From: Fomitopsis serialis
Lineage: Eukaryota > Basidiomycota > Agaricomycetes > Polyporales > Fomitopsidaceae
Reading direction: 5' to 3'
Length of the DNA stretch: 64,000 nucleotides
Assembly (NCBI RefSeq): GCF_022376445.1
Contig: NW_025954961.1
Span: forward strand, 62,001-126,000
Each line of letters opens with the position of its first letter. Position 1 is the first letter of the stretch. Shown here piece after piece: positions 50,578 to 61,466 of the stretch. The translations under genes were made by a program, and so were the position numbers. Below the pieces are notes generated by a model. That model saw only the letters and a program-made list of their open reading frames with translations. It made no database searches and was not told the origin of the DNA.

Positions 50578-50870
50578 TACGGTTGCCCGATAGTCCGGGG
50601 CCGGGCATTTTGCACGACGCGCCTCAGCCACAGCGCATCGCTGGTCTGCCGCCTGCTCCATACCCTCAACAACTCACTCAATCCCCACGCTACGGTCATA
50701 GAAGTGCTCCCGCTGCACTACAAGCACCGGGAACAGCAAGATAGATGTCCCAGGAGGCTCACATCGACCTCCAAAGTCCACAAGAAGGCATGACGACCTC
50801 GGGAAGTGGTAAGCGCCCGACAACGCCGCGACTCGCTCGGACTCGAATGCACAAGTGTGGAGGACACAAC
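50578..50870. repeat. Left terminal inverted repeat
   Basis: Matches the reverse complement of 60465-60732. The first 105 bases or so are identical, then scattered substitutions occur with no gaps until about 50821, after which small indels start (the match picks up again in gcgactcg and acaagt). An open frame (50566-50793) is preserved in both copies without frameshift but is probably coincidental. Confidence 0.92.
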
Positions 50871-51377
50871 TATGGTGCATGGGCATTCGATACAGGTAAG
50901 TATGTGGGAATGTCGAATAGGTATGCAGATCATCATAGGACGGTATGACCCTCGGTAGCGATACCGCAGTGTGCGTCCTGCAGGCCCAGTGAAGTGGTAC
51001 TATAACCTTTCTGAGGCTCTCGGTGTAGGCATCCAGTACTCAGTATTCAGTGTACACGCTATTCTTGGTAGTGATGGGGTGATGCACGCGTACGATTCGA
51101 GACACAATATATATTTCAGTTTTGTCACTGTACACGAAGGCCTGTGGCACAGTATGACTCCGAGACAAGGGTATGCTATCACTCACCTGTCGCAGCCACG
51201 AATACAGGTGAAAGCACCACTGTGCTTCCCCTCGTGCTCTATGGCGGTTGACTCCGCAGATCAGTTCCTGCGCCTGCAACGCTGTCCGAGTCTGAGAGCA
51301 TGGGCCGATCCGATTCGAGCCGTACCCGTAGTCTGAGAAGTAAAGACACAGTGTGTGCATATGATTAGACTCGTAAA

Positions 51378-51487
51378 CCAGTCGATGAGGCGCTTGTCTC
51401 CTTTTGGACACTCCTCTGTTTGGTAACTTTTGAAGCCAGGAAAGGTAACCGGAGTGCGAAAAGGAGACAAGTGCCTCTAACGACTGG
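51378..51487. repeat. Subterminal stem-loop, left
   Basis: The arm ccagtcg...gaggcgcttgtctcctttt...cactcc pairs with ggagtgcgaaaaggagacaagtgcctc...cgactgg, giving a stem of about 36-40 bp with few mismatches and a loop of about 35 bases. It directly abuts the conserved box at 51485-51543. At the other end of the element a different stem sits in the same place. Confidence 0.8.
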
Positions 51488-51543
51488 GCGAATTGGCCCC
51501 CCTTTACCTTGGTCGCCCCGTGGGAAACGGGACTTAGAGAAAT
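51485..51543. repeat. Conserved subterminal box, left
   Basis: Begins tgggcgaattggcc, continues ccctttaccttggtcg and ends gggacttagagaaa. It is the reverse complement of 60224-60282 with about three to four differences. It lies between dissimilar sequences, so its conservation stands out. It could be a protein-binding or cleavage site. Confidence 0.8.
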
Positions 51544-52381
51544 CGTGTTGCGTCTCCTCAAGGGAAGATCGCGCGCGAGTCTCCCGCACGTCATATTGCA
51601 ATCCTCGAGTAGCGATTCAACAAGGAGGTATGTTCGAGACATACAAATCAGCTAGAATATACAGCACTGACATGAATAGAACACGTAGATGTGGTGGGAT
51701 TGTCCTCATCCACCTCGCGCCTCGGTCCCTTGTCCTCGCCCGCGTTGTGGTGATTGCGAGTCCCCGATGCGTAGACGACGCGGAAGGGAATTCTAGGTAT
51801 CGGTGAAAACGATGGGCGGGGGTCGTTGGTGCGAGTTGACGGCTGCGGAAGGAGGGAGCGAGGTCTCTGGTACCTCGCGGAGGAGAGGGAGGTCGAGATG
51901 ATACGATAAACACCTCCCCTGCCCTGTCCGTGGGCGTATATCGGCCTTCCTAAGCCTGCTGCGCTCGACGATTTTCCTTCCGACGATCCTAAACCTGTCG
52001 CGTCCTTCTTCCTAAGCCTGAGCCTAACCTTGACGAGCTTCCTTAGCCTGAAGTTCCTCCTAATACGAGACCTGAAGCCTGAGATTGCCCGTCGCAACCT
52101 AGATACGGAGTCCTGAGAGGTAGTGGTAGGTAACTAACTCCTCCCTCCCTCTCCCCTCCTAAGTCTCCTCCCGCCGCCGTTTTCCCACGTCCTACCCTCG
52201 CTGGCACCCGTTCCTCTCCTCTCCCGTTCCTTCCGCACCCGCCGCGTCTCCTTCCGACCCCTCGCCGTGCCCTTCTCCAGCTCCTTCCGGTCCCTCCGCC
52301 TCCTTCCGACGCCTCGCCATACCCTTCTCCAGCTCCTTCCGCTCCCTCCCCCTGGCTCTCAGTGTTTCCCCACCGTCTGCA
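51544..52381. other. Leader region of the small element gene
   Basis: Non-coding as far as I can see. 51940-52095 carries repeated cctaagcctg-type words. 52130-52380 is strongly pyrimidine-rich on the + strand and contains a 52-bp tandem duplication (copies near 52249 and 52301, core tccttccgac then cccttctccagctccttccg). This could be the promoter/leader of the gene starting at 52382. Confidence 0.5.
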
Positions 52382-53170
52382 ATGCCCGCCGATGCTCCCC
52401 CGAACCCGTCCACCATCGTCTTCACCACCCGGTTCTACCGCCTCATCGATCTTCTCCGTGACGAACGTGTAGTCGAGCCTCGTCTGAACCCCGATAGCGA
52501 CCACGAGTGGCTTGCCTGGGCCCACGGAGCTCGGTGGTTAATCGTGCGTCTTCCCCTTCATCCTGATTCCTGATCCCCCTCTAAGCCGTCCTCCCCGCAG
52601 CGAATGCTCTTCGACTCTCGTTCCCGTGCAGTGGCCCACGGCGATGCTTCCCTTCCGCTCGTCCGCCGCTATCCCGACGTGCAGGAGCTGATCGAGTACC
52701 TCGACCAAGTCTTCCTCACTCTTCCGTCGCAGCATAGCTACGTGGGCGAACCCTTCCCTTTGATTGCCTGGGCCCCGAATCGGGTCACCGCCGAGCAGGC
52801 CGACGCAGAGATTGGTCGTCCCCTCCTTCCGGTTCGCTACTTGGAGCGTCCCTTACAGCTCTCGTCCTACCGCGCTTCGTCCGACAGCCTCGACAGCCTC
52901 CTTACTCGGTTCCAGGGCCTCCTAGACGAGTGCCGCACCGCTAACCGCGACGCTCGTTCCGAAGCTGTTCGTATCGCCCGAGGCCTGAATACGGTGGAGG
53001 GCGGTGTTCGCGACTTGCACGCCCGCCTGTCGGAGGGAGTCTACGTCCCGGACGGCTACTCTGGGGTACCTCGCCGCCTGCGGTTCGCGCCGGTTAGGGA
53101 TGTCGATGATCTGGAGGAAGGAGAGGTTGAGGACGCCATGGGGGAGGAGCCCGTTGTCCATGTACTGTAG
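52382..53170 (+). CDS. Unknown 243-aa protein inside the element
   Basis: Two exons, 52382-52543 and 52601-53170, joined by a clean 57-bp intron. Not recognised. The N-terminal part contains TRFYRLIDLLRDERVVEP and the aromatic WLAWAHGARWLI; the middle has a likely coiled coil (SLDSLLTRFQGLLDECRTAN and on); the C-terminus is acidic (DVDDLEEGEVEDAMGEE). There is no signal peptide, membrane helix or zinc ligands. It is convergent with the helicase, only 21 bp between the stops, inside the same element, so it may be a cargo or accessory gene. Confidence 0.72.
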
Positions 53171-53191
53171 CCGTCTTCCTCCCGCGTGTTC

Positions 53192-56174
53192 TTATATTGG
53201 TTGTCCTTCCGCCGAGTCGTCCTTCCGCCAATGGATGTCGCTTCGCTCCGCATTGCCCGGGCCTGAGTGCGTGTGTCGTTCCGGGCTCGTACCGCTGTTC
53301 CCATGTGGGCCTGCCCCACAGCGTCCTCGCCCGCGTCCTCGTCCTCGTCCACCACGTGTCCCGGGCTGTCCGCCTCTGGAAGAAGCCGACGTCGAGTGTT
53401 CATAATCCTCGGCCGTCAATTGCATGCGGAAGATAGCTGGTCGCTGGCTAGCTGGAGTCGATGTTGCTGGTGTACCCGTCTGCGACGGCGTGACCACTGG
53501 AGGCCATTGAGCGAAGGGGCTCGGCGTTGGTTGCGGTGATGGCGAGTAAGTGTAGTGTTGAGAAGGATAGTGGTAATACTGAAATGGTGCAGCAAATGGA
53601 GCATTTATTGTCGCATTCGGTGCAGGTATGGCGTGTGGATAGGAAAAGTGGGATGGTGATTGTGAGGGCCCGGGCAGTGGATAGACGTGTGATGGAGGTC
53701 GTGCCGGGGTGTGAAGAGCTGGGTGCGAGGACCCGGAACCACGAGTATGAGGCGTATTCGGAGGTAAGGATGGTGCTTGGCCCTGAGGTTCCGCCGATTC
53801 ATCCATGTGTACCTATACACATTCGTGAGCACGGCGCGGATCGTACATCCAAATATCAAACAAAACCTACCTCGCCAGCGGCTTGACGTGTCCGCTTTGG
53901 CGGTCTTGCGAGAGGATCTGATGGCTCACCAATAGACCCAGTCTCCTGAGGTGCAGCTCGTTTTGCGGCGAGGGTCGACCTCACTGTACCGTCACTCGGA
54001 GCACCACGGGTCTTCTTGCCAGGGGGTTTCGGTTTTGGATGAAATGGGATGTCAAGCGAACACAGAAGGTCGCACAGCTCTGCCTCGTAGTCGTGTCGCC
54101 AAAGCCACCCCTTTAGCATGTCCTTCACTTCCGCAGGAGTCACGGGTCCCACGGAAGCCAGCTTGTCTATAGTCGTGTCGTCGAGTAGTGCACTTGGCCC
54201 GAAGATCGCCTGGGGAAAGTCCTGTGTGAGCTTCCGGTCGCGCCACTGCTCGAGTACACTCTGCGTGTTCGTATCAGGTAACCCTTGCGTTTGTGATGTG
54301 GCTTTGCTGGGTCGCGTAAGGCGTGGAGGTCGAGTACGATCGAAGAGTGTTGAGTCACAGACATCACAACAAGGGATGCGTACAGAGTCTGTTCAGGGAA
54401 AATGGAGTGAGCAAACACGTCCGAAGATTAGTCGGAGACTGGCAGAATGAAACAATCATACCGGAGATTGGACTCTCGTAAACTTTCCGCCATACTTCGC
54501 GTCTACACTGGGTACTCTGGACGAAGGCCAAGAGACCCTCATCTTCTCCCTCGCAGTCTACATGCGGCTGGTCATCCGGATTGAGGGACCCGTCTGCGTT
54601 GCGGGAGCTATTCCCACGATTCACGCCATGAAGGGCCGCGTGCCCTTTGGCTCCTTTCTTACCAGCTGACTTAATGTTCCGTTTGCGTGTCGCACGCGAT
54701 TGGGTGGTACGGCTGGCAGCTTTCCGTGGAGCCTGACTCTCTGCCAGAGTATTCTCGGTAGGTGGTGCCTGAATATCAATCGAGTAGGCGGAACGTTGCA
54801 CAAGTAAGACCGCGAGACCTTTGCGGCCACGTCCTCGGGCGGCCCGTCCTGCGCGCTGTATGAAATTGGAGAGTTTAGCGGGTAGCTTCCATTGGACTAC
54901 AACATCGATGTCGGGGACATTACAACCCTGTGTTCGCATGATGAGCCTGAGCATGTATAATGAAGGCAATGTCGAAGCTCACCATGCCTGCAGCATCTGT
55001 ACAGACCAGGATTCGAACCGGGCCCACATGATCGTCATCGGAGGTGGTGTTGTCACGGAATGCAGCCATGGCTGCCGTCCGATACTCGGGTGACATTGTT
55101 GCATTGAACGGGCGTATAAGGCCACGGTTCGCAAGCGATGTGTTGCGCTTGCGAAGAAGTGCCTCGAGGTGTTCAATGATCTCGTTGCCAGTCTCGATGT
55201 TCTCGACATACACATACGTCTTGGGGATATCGAGCGGGTTGTTGATTGAAGTTGGTAAGATGAAATCGAGGTCGGCGAGGGTGTTCTGCGGATGCTCGCA
55301 TGCACGTACAACGATCGATACGTTTGGTCGGTCATTCCCAATGTTGACGAACTTGCTGCCGAGCTTGGGGAAATGAAGCTTGGCATGCAAGTCGCGACGA
55401 ACGCGAGCAGTAAGGGTAGCTGTAACAGCGATGATAGGCGTACCAGGCGGGAGGAAGGCGCGTACTGTGCCCAAGCTACTGTAGTGCTTCCGAAAGTTCG
55501 CTCCCCAGTGCGAGAGGCAGTGCGCTTCATCCAACACTATGCTTAGCACACGCGAGGTGAACTTTTGGTTACGGAGGACCCGATCCTTGAACATGCGCGA
55601 CTGTAGCATCTCGGGAGAGATGAGAATAATTCGGTATTGGGCTTGCAAAATGCCCTACAACACATTAGACACTGCTGACACAGAGACGAACGAGCAAGTC
55701 GGCGCACTTTGATGATCTCTCGCAATTTCTGGGGATCACTTTGACTGTTGACCGCAACTGCAGGTAGCCCGAACTCCGTATGGAATGTACCAACCTACAG
55801 TGATGTTAGACTGGAAAATGTCGGAACAGTAGGAAAACATAAGGACTCACCATCTCCTCCTCAAGCGCCAACAGTGGACTGACCATAATTGTGGTCTTCG
55901 CGTCATTTCCTGGCCACACGTATGGACCAGCCGCAATTGCTGTCTTGCCAGAGCCGGTGGGTGCTTGAATAATGGTGTCCGTGCCTTCGAGCTGGGCCCT
56001 TACGCCTTCGAGCTGGAACTGACGTGGCCCCTCGCTCCACTGGAATGCGTTCTTCATCAGTAGGGAGAGCTCGTCCACCTGAGCCGCCGTGAGCACAGGC
56101 CGGCGAGCAGGAGCCACCAAAGGCTTCTGCTTCGACTGGCGAAGCTTCCAGGCGTGTTTTGCGGGGCCGCGCAT
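53192..56174 (-). CDS. RecQ-type ATP-dependent DNA helicase of the element
   Basis: SF2 helicase of the RecQ group, about 880 aa. From the N-terminus: MRGPAKHAWKLR, the Q-motif area (WSEGPRQFQLEGV), motif I APTGSGKT, motif Ia TTIMVSPLLALEEEM, motif II LDEAHCLSHWG (DEAH), motif III AVTATLT, then motif V RILVCTDAAGMGCN and motif VI QRAGRAARGRG. A Cys-rich C-terminal part (CCDVCDSTLF) fits the zinc-binding module, and a Pro-rich/RGG tail (GRGRGRGRC) is added by a final intron with donor at GAG/gtaggt. No frameshift. An upstream in-frame ATG at 56303 exists, but MRGPAK (56174) is preferred because it leaves space for a promoter facing DUF6589. Confidence 0.85.
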
Positions 56175-56324
56175 TGTCTGACAGCTGTCAGTGAGTGTAC
56201 GAGAGAAGGGTGGCTGACGATCGGTGAGACGTGGAAGCGCTGACAACTTGAACGACAGTGAGCCTTGATCGACAGAGCTTGTCATCACCTCATCCTCTGT
56301 CATTTGGTTCCGAACTGTGCTTCG
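56175..56324. promoter_or_regulatory. Shared divergent promoter, helicase and DUF6589
   Basis: 150 bp between MRGPAK (helicase) and the DUF6589 ATG. If the helicase starts at its upstream ATG (56303), only 21 bp remain, and the two transcripts would overlap at their 5' ends. No TATA seen. Confidence 0.5.
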
Positions 56325-59300
56325 ATGCCGTCCAGTCCTCTCCCTCCATCTTCGCCTGTCGTGTCGGAGCCTTCTTCTCTGACGAGTTTATCATCTAGTG
56401 GGGAGTCCATTGATGATCTCCTGCCACTGCCCTCCCTTCTCGACACCGCGGGTCTGTATCAAATCACGCCCAGTAGCGATGATCCGCTCGCACGAGGTGA
56501 CAATGCAATACCTTCCGAGAGGTCCATTCCACGGACTTCACCAATTCGAACCGTGGCAGATCGCCGACGGAAGGCCAGGGTCGCACGCGAACGGGAACGC
56601 GAGGCAGCAGAGGAGGCTGAAAGGGAAGCAAAGGCAGCAAAACAAAGAGAGATATGTCAGCTGGTGATGTCGATTCTCAGTGAAAACGACGTACCTTTTG
56701 GGGACCTTCTCGAATTCATTTCAGATCCAACCTACCAACAAGGACGAGAGAGATACTGGGGTCTCTTCGTGGACACAGCCCGAGTGCGAAGAATCCTCAA
56801 CTTTTGGGTCTCTTCAGAGAACAGCTCAACTGGGCGAGAAGCTGTGCGAGACTGGGCAATAGAGTATGTCAGTCGGCTCGTCGCTCGAGAGGCACGTACC
56901 GCCACCAAGGATCGATTTCTCCAAACACAGAAACGGGCCATTGACGAGCAATTCGCCCTCGGCTTCAGCATGGTTGCAACACATGGACAGCTTTTAGAGC
57001 ACTGTCCATCGATGCTCAGGATTCTAGACTCATTCAGCTGTACAGCAAAACAGCGTCGGAAGCATACTCCTCGATGGGAGGCCCGCCGTTGTAATGTGAG
57101 CTTCCACCTCTGTGCCATAATTGCTGAACTGACTTGTGACTCGAACATCTGAACACAGTATCTTACAGCCAGTACATTGATCGCGCTGAGCGCACGTAGT
57201 CAAAAAAACAACTACACACGCCATGTGTTTGGGCTGTTTGCCTACGCCTCTGGAGCCCAGCGGCAGATGATTGAATTCTTGTCGCATATCGGGGTGTGCA
57301 GCAGCTACAGTACGATCACCGGCAGTATCAAGGACGGCGAGTCGGATCTGACCAGTCCTGAGGTCAGTCATGAAAATGACCACAATAGTCACGCCAACGA
57401 CCCACCCGAACATGTAGGCGGCGAGGCCTTCACAGCTACAGGCCACGCCGGTGCTACCACCATGGTCGACCGCGAGAGCTCGGACTCTGAGTCGGACTCG
57501 GACTCAGACTCAACCGAGAATGAGCAAGAAAATGGATGTGACTCACCGCCCATCGGACAAGCCCTGCCATCCCCTGAACCCGAAGAACCCCATACACCAC
57601 CTCGAGCAGAGCAAGCACGATCTTCAGACGACCTATGGGAATCCTTTGAGGCGGCTGTGGCGTCGCAAGCCGAAGACGATGCTGGACGAACCGATCAAGA
57701 CAGATTGCTGTCTGCAGGGTTGGTCGAGACGCTCACAGAGCTGCGTACAGTGGTCGAGGAACACGAGAGAGACGACGCAGCTGAAGGCGATGCACAGACA
57801 AAAGGGCGTGTTGTGATCGGGCTTCTCAAACGCCTGTCGGACGCGTGTAAACGCGCTGCACGTGCGAACGCGTCTACGCGGGTCCTTGCCTTTGTGTACG
57901 ACAACATCAACATGCTATTTCGCATTGCAGAGGCCCGAATGGGATCCACCGGCAAGGACGCCCAGCAGAACGGGACCTGTGCAACCGCGTTTGCTCTGTA
58001 CGATGCCGACCCAGAGGACATGCTCACCTCCGACTACATGTCTTCCCTCGCTCATGCTCCGCCTCTCACCCTTCGCGATATCCTCCTCACACCGACTGAG
58101 AATACTGTGTTCACAGAGCTCATGCAACAGACAGTTCTCTCCATCGTTATCAACTATGGTGGCCCTGCCTTCGCGCGATTCAAAAGTGCTGCCGACCCCT
58201 CCTCTGTGAAGACTGCAGTGGACTGCAAGATCCCAGTCCATACGACCGACGTCTTTCCGCTCCCGACTATGGAGATCGACGAGTCTACCATCGTAGGAAA
58301 CGCGGAGGTGACCAAGTCAATGTTCTCAGCTGTTGGGCTCGATATGGCGTCAGATACGTTCACCCGCACGGTGAAGCTCATTGCGGGTGATCAGCTCTCG
58401 ATCGCACGCATCCGCTCGCTCACTAGGAACCGCGCTGGTCATGATAGCTTCGCAAATTCCTACCTCTGGGCAGTTGTCATGCCCGGCATCTTCCATTACA
58501 AGATGGCCGCGACCCACGGATTCATGGAGCTACATTACGGCCGTAACACCAGCCCCGGCAACCCTGGCTCTCTGGCATTCCACAACAACCTCCTCGATCG
58601 CAAACCCATTGTCCTCACCTCCCTTCCCTCATTCCGAGAATCCCGCGACCTAATCTTTGTCTCGCTCTATGCGCGTGTGTTGCGCTGTCTAGAGCTCGTC
58701 AGCGGCTCCGAGGATCTCACCGATTATGCTCAAAACACGACCCTCGAGCGGCTCCAGGAGCACTGCGCCGAGATCGTGCGCCGCTTCACGGACGGGAAGT
58801 ATGTTGATCGCTTGCGCACTGCTTGTAATGCGGAGAAGAGGGAATATGTGGGGACTCGGACGGCGGCAGAGGGTCAGTCTGACAATAAGGATATCGAGCC
58901 TGATGGTGAGCCAGACGACGTCCTTGAGCTACTGTGCCACGAACTGATACCGAAAGCCTCCACATCAGCATTGGCCACGACATCAGCTACGACAAATGCG
59001 TCTACGACAAATGCGTCCGCGACGTCTACGACCGCACGTGCAAATCGTCCCGAAAATGAAGAGCCCCACCCGCACAAACCGACCCAAGGAGACATCGTCC
59101 TGGAGAACGCAATTCTCTTCCTGCGCGACGCCCTCATTATGAGGCTCCTCACTGACACCGTGAAATGCGGAGACTCTGGACGCCTCGTCCTCGTGCTCAA
59201 GGTCCTTGCACTGTACTACCGAGGTTGCGGACGTAACAAGTATGCACTGGAGGTCCTTTTCCTCATTCACAATCTCGAACATGTCTGGCCCGAACCGTTA

Positions 59301-60133
59301 CGGTACATTTCTGTCTTCGTGCCATTCACAAATTACTGATTACAACCTGCAGGAAAATCATCTTGAACAACTGGCTCGTGAATCCGACTGGAAAGGCGAA
59401 CGCGTGGGTCGAAGTCGACCTCCTTCAGGAGCACTTCAATTTTCTGGATCAAGGTACGTACCTCTCATATCATAGTTGTGCCAGTGCTCTCCTCACAGTT
59501 AAGCAGACTATCTACAAAGCACACGGTAGCAACGCGTCTTGGGACTGGTTGGCCATGATATCCCCTTGCATCGACATCCTCCGCCGTCTCGCAAGCCAGA
59601 TGCATACCCTCCTCGGCGCCAAGCAGGGCACAAGTCACACGAGCCCGAGTCTCGACAAGGACATAAGTCAGCTCGTGGCCTCGCTGCGCCGGTTTTGCGT
59701 GTACGAGCTGCAACCAGGCCGCGAAGTCGACGACGGCACAGATGACTCAGGTCAGGTGGCTGATTCGTTGACTCAGGGACTGCAACGGCTCTCGGAGCCC
59801 CTCGACGACTTCAACAGGACATTCAGAAAGCTGCAGTCTCGCTGCAAGGCTGCCCCCTTGCTCGGTGCGAGGTATTCCGACTTTGGCGGCGGCGAGAGTC
59901 GTGAGACAGTCGATCCTCAGAACTCGCCGGCATCGCTCGAGATCATGGCCCGCGAAGTTGCTGCTCCCGCCGACGGGGCACCGGATCCTGATGATTCGGG
60001 CTCGGACGACGAAGACTTCGTGAATGAAGACGAACCGGAAGACCTGGAGCCCCAAGCTTTCATGTCTCTCGAGACGGCGGGCGATGTAGCACTCGACATG
60101 GACATTCAAGAGGACTTTGTACTCGACTTCTAA
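56325..60133 (+). CDS. DUF6589 protein, candidate transposase of the element
   Basis: Four exons: 56325-57095, 57159-59302, 59353-59453 and 59499-60133, giving 1,216 aa in one intact frame. The N-terminus is disordered then helical (a basic/acidic coiled stretch, EREREAAEEAEREAKAA). DUF6589 starts in exon 2: FVYDNINMLFR, then AGDQLSIARIRSLTRNR, then FHYKMAATHGFMELHYG, and late the block EVLFLIHNLEHVW, NNWLVNPTGKAN, VDLLQEHFNF, YKAHGSNASWDWL and LLGAKQGTSHTSP, which I recognise from other Agaricomycete members. D in VYDNIN, D in GDQLS and E in MELHYG could be a DDE-like triad; that is inference. The acidic C-terminus ends DFVLDF. Confidence 0.8.
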
Positions 60134-60223
60134 TCTGTAATACAATACAGTTCTATGTAGATATCGATTTCGAGAGGCTCAGACCACACACCAGCGACGC
60201 TCCAGAAGGCAGCTATCGCGCGT

Positions 60224-60282
60224 TTTCTCTAAGTCCCATTTCCCACGGGTCGACCAAGGTAAAGGGCGGCCAATTCGCCCAG
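60224..60282. repeat. Conserved subterminal box, right
   Basis: Reverse-complement partner of 51485-51543 (reads tttctctaagtccc, then cgaccaaggtaaaggg, then ggccaattcgccca on the + strand). Confidence 0.8.
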
Positions 60283-60347
60283 CCGTTCTGGCGAACAGGA
60301 CAAGTGCCACGACGGACTTTGAATTTCTTTACGCCAGAACGGCTGGG
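60278..60347. repeat. Subterminal stem-loop, right
   Basis: Perfect 16-bp stem: cccagccgttctggcg (60278-60293) pairs with cgccagaacggctggg (60332-60347), with a 38-base loop. It abuts the conserved box as on the left, yet the stem sequence is unrelated to the left stem. Structure kept, sequence changed. Confidence 0.85.
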
Positions 60348-60464
60348 TACGAGCCTAGCATATGATAACTCACCATATCATATATACTTTTCCATTCAGA
60401 GCACCCGTCACGGTCCGATCCTGCCTTGAGTCTAACCAGAAAGGTGGTGCAGGTGTGTAGGTAT

Positions 60465-60732
60465 CCCCCAGACTTGTGTACGAGTCGCGTCGGGCGCTTA
60501 CCACTTCCCGAGGTCGTCATGCCTTCTTGTGGACTTTAGAGGTCGATGTGAACCTCCTGGGACCTCTATCTTGCTGTTCCCGGTGCGTGTAGTGCAGCGG
60601 GAGCGTTTCTATGACCGTAGAGTGAGGATTGAGTGAGTTGTTGAGGGTATGGAGCAGGCGGCAGACCAGCGATGCGCTGTGGCTGAGGCGCGTCGTGCAA
60701 AATGCCCGGCCCCGGACTATCGGGCAACCGTA
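60465..60732. repeat. Right terminal inverted repeat
   Basis: Reverse complement of the left terminal repeat; its outer end reads ccgata...ccgta, i.e. TACGG inverted. Directly followed by AGCGTG. Confidence 0.92.
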
Positions 60733-60738
60733 AGCGTG
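60733..60738. repeat. Target-site duplication, right copy (10-kb element)
   Basis: AGCGTG, identical to 50572-50577. Confidence 0.85.
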
Positions 60739-61466
60739 TTGAGATGATGGTTGATAGGGAAACCTCCTAGGCTGCTCACCTTTGTCTCCAGGCGGCACAG
60801 TCGTGATGCATCAAGTACAAGCATAGACTAGACGCTTGTCGGCTCTTATGGTCTGCACTGGGTCTGCAAACGGAGACTGAAGCATTCAGTGTAACGGGGG
60901 TGACTGGTCCCACTGGCATAAACGAGAGTATCTCTTTCTGGTCAGCAACAGAGACTATGGCCCAGTGCCTCGCCCATTTTGGCAGGTGAAGAACGCGACA
61001 CAACTTCGATGTCTTCGCTCAGTCTTCGCCTGAGATGTGCTGACGACGGTGCTCGTCAACGTACAGCCAATTGCCTCGAAACTGCGGGCGCAATCCTTTT
61101 GTGCAAAGGAGTTGTGATGGCAGAGGGAGTCGGCCTGCACATTCGGTCCAAACTTCACTTCGACCGTATCGACTGCACCCGACCGTAAGTACCGCTCAAA
61201 TTCAGGCTCCTGCCTGACAGCAGGGATCGTGAGGCTGAGCGTGGCAAAAGCAATGCTAATAGAGGTCATGAGAGGTCATCAACGTACGTTATACAGTAGC
61301 TATAATATATGGCGTAACGATTGTCTCCGGAATAAGAACCAGGGGGAATGACGACAAATGACAACCAGTAGGCACGATAGGCGACGGACACAGTGCCCGT
61401 CAGAGAAGCACGAAGGCGCACCGATGTCTGATATTACCCGCAGAAATGCAGCGGACACGGGCCGTT
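60739..61466. other. Right flank of the element
   Basis: About 730 bp. A 104-aa - strand frame (60955-61269, starting MTSISIAFATLSLT) has a vaguely signal-like start but no support. Otherwise 3' UTR of the next gene. Nothing firm. Confidence 0.35.

Larger units (their letters stand above)
50578..60732. mobile_element. 10.2-kb transposon with RecQ helicase and DUF6589 protein
   Basis: Bounded by inverted terminal repeats of about 270-300 bp starting TACGGTTGCCCGATAGTCC at each end, with a perfect 6-bp direct repeat AGCGTG outside. It contains, left to right, a subterminal stem-loop and conserved box, a small unknown gene (+), a RecQ-type helicase (-), a DUF6589 protein (+), then the mirror-image box and stem-loop. 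All three genes have intact frames through their introns, so the copy may be recent or active. No reverse transcriptase, RPE10 or tyrosine recombinase motif was seen. DUF6589 is the best candidate for the transposase. I cannot place it in a named superfamily. Confidence 0.85.

Noticed and set aside
50566..50793. Open frame across the left TIR, preserved in the right TIR (60517-60798)
   Set aside because: Both copies lack indels, which keeps the frame open by default; no recognisable protein. Kept as a remark only.
55010..55024. Perfect tRNA B-box-like word (ggttcgaatcc on the - strand)
   Set aside because: It lies in the helicase exon coding for GPVRILVCTDA; no A box or cloverleaf around it.
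50578..60732. Helitron, because of helicase and stem-loops near the ends
   Set aside because: The helicase is RecQ-type, there is no Rep/HUH motif, ends are inverted repeats and a target duplication is present.
60955..61269. Possible small secreted protein (MTSISIAFATLSLT start)
   Set aside because: Weak leader, no cysteine pattern or cleavage-site logic, overlapping other open frames, next to a transposon border.
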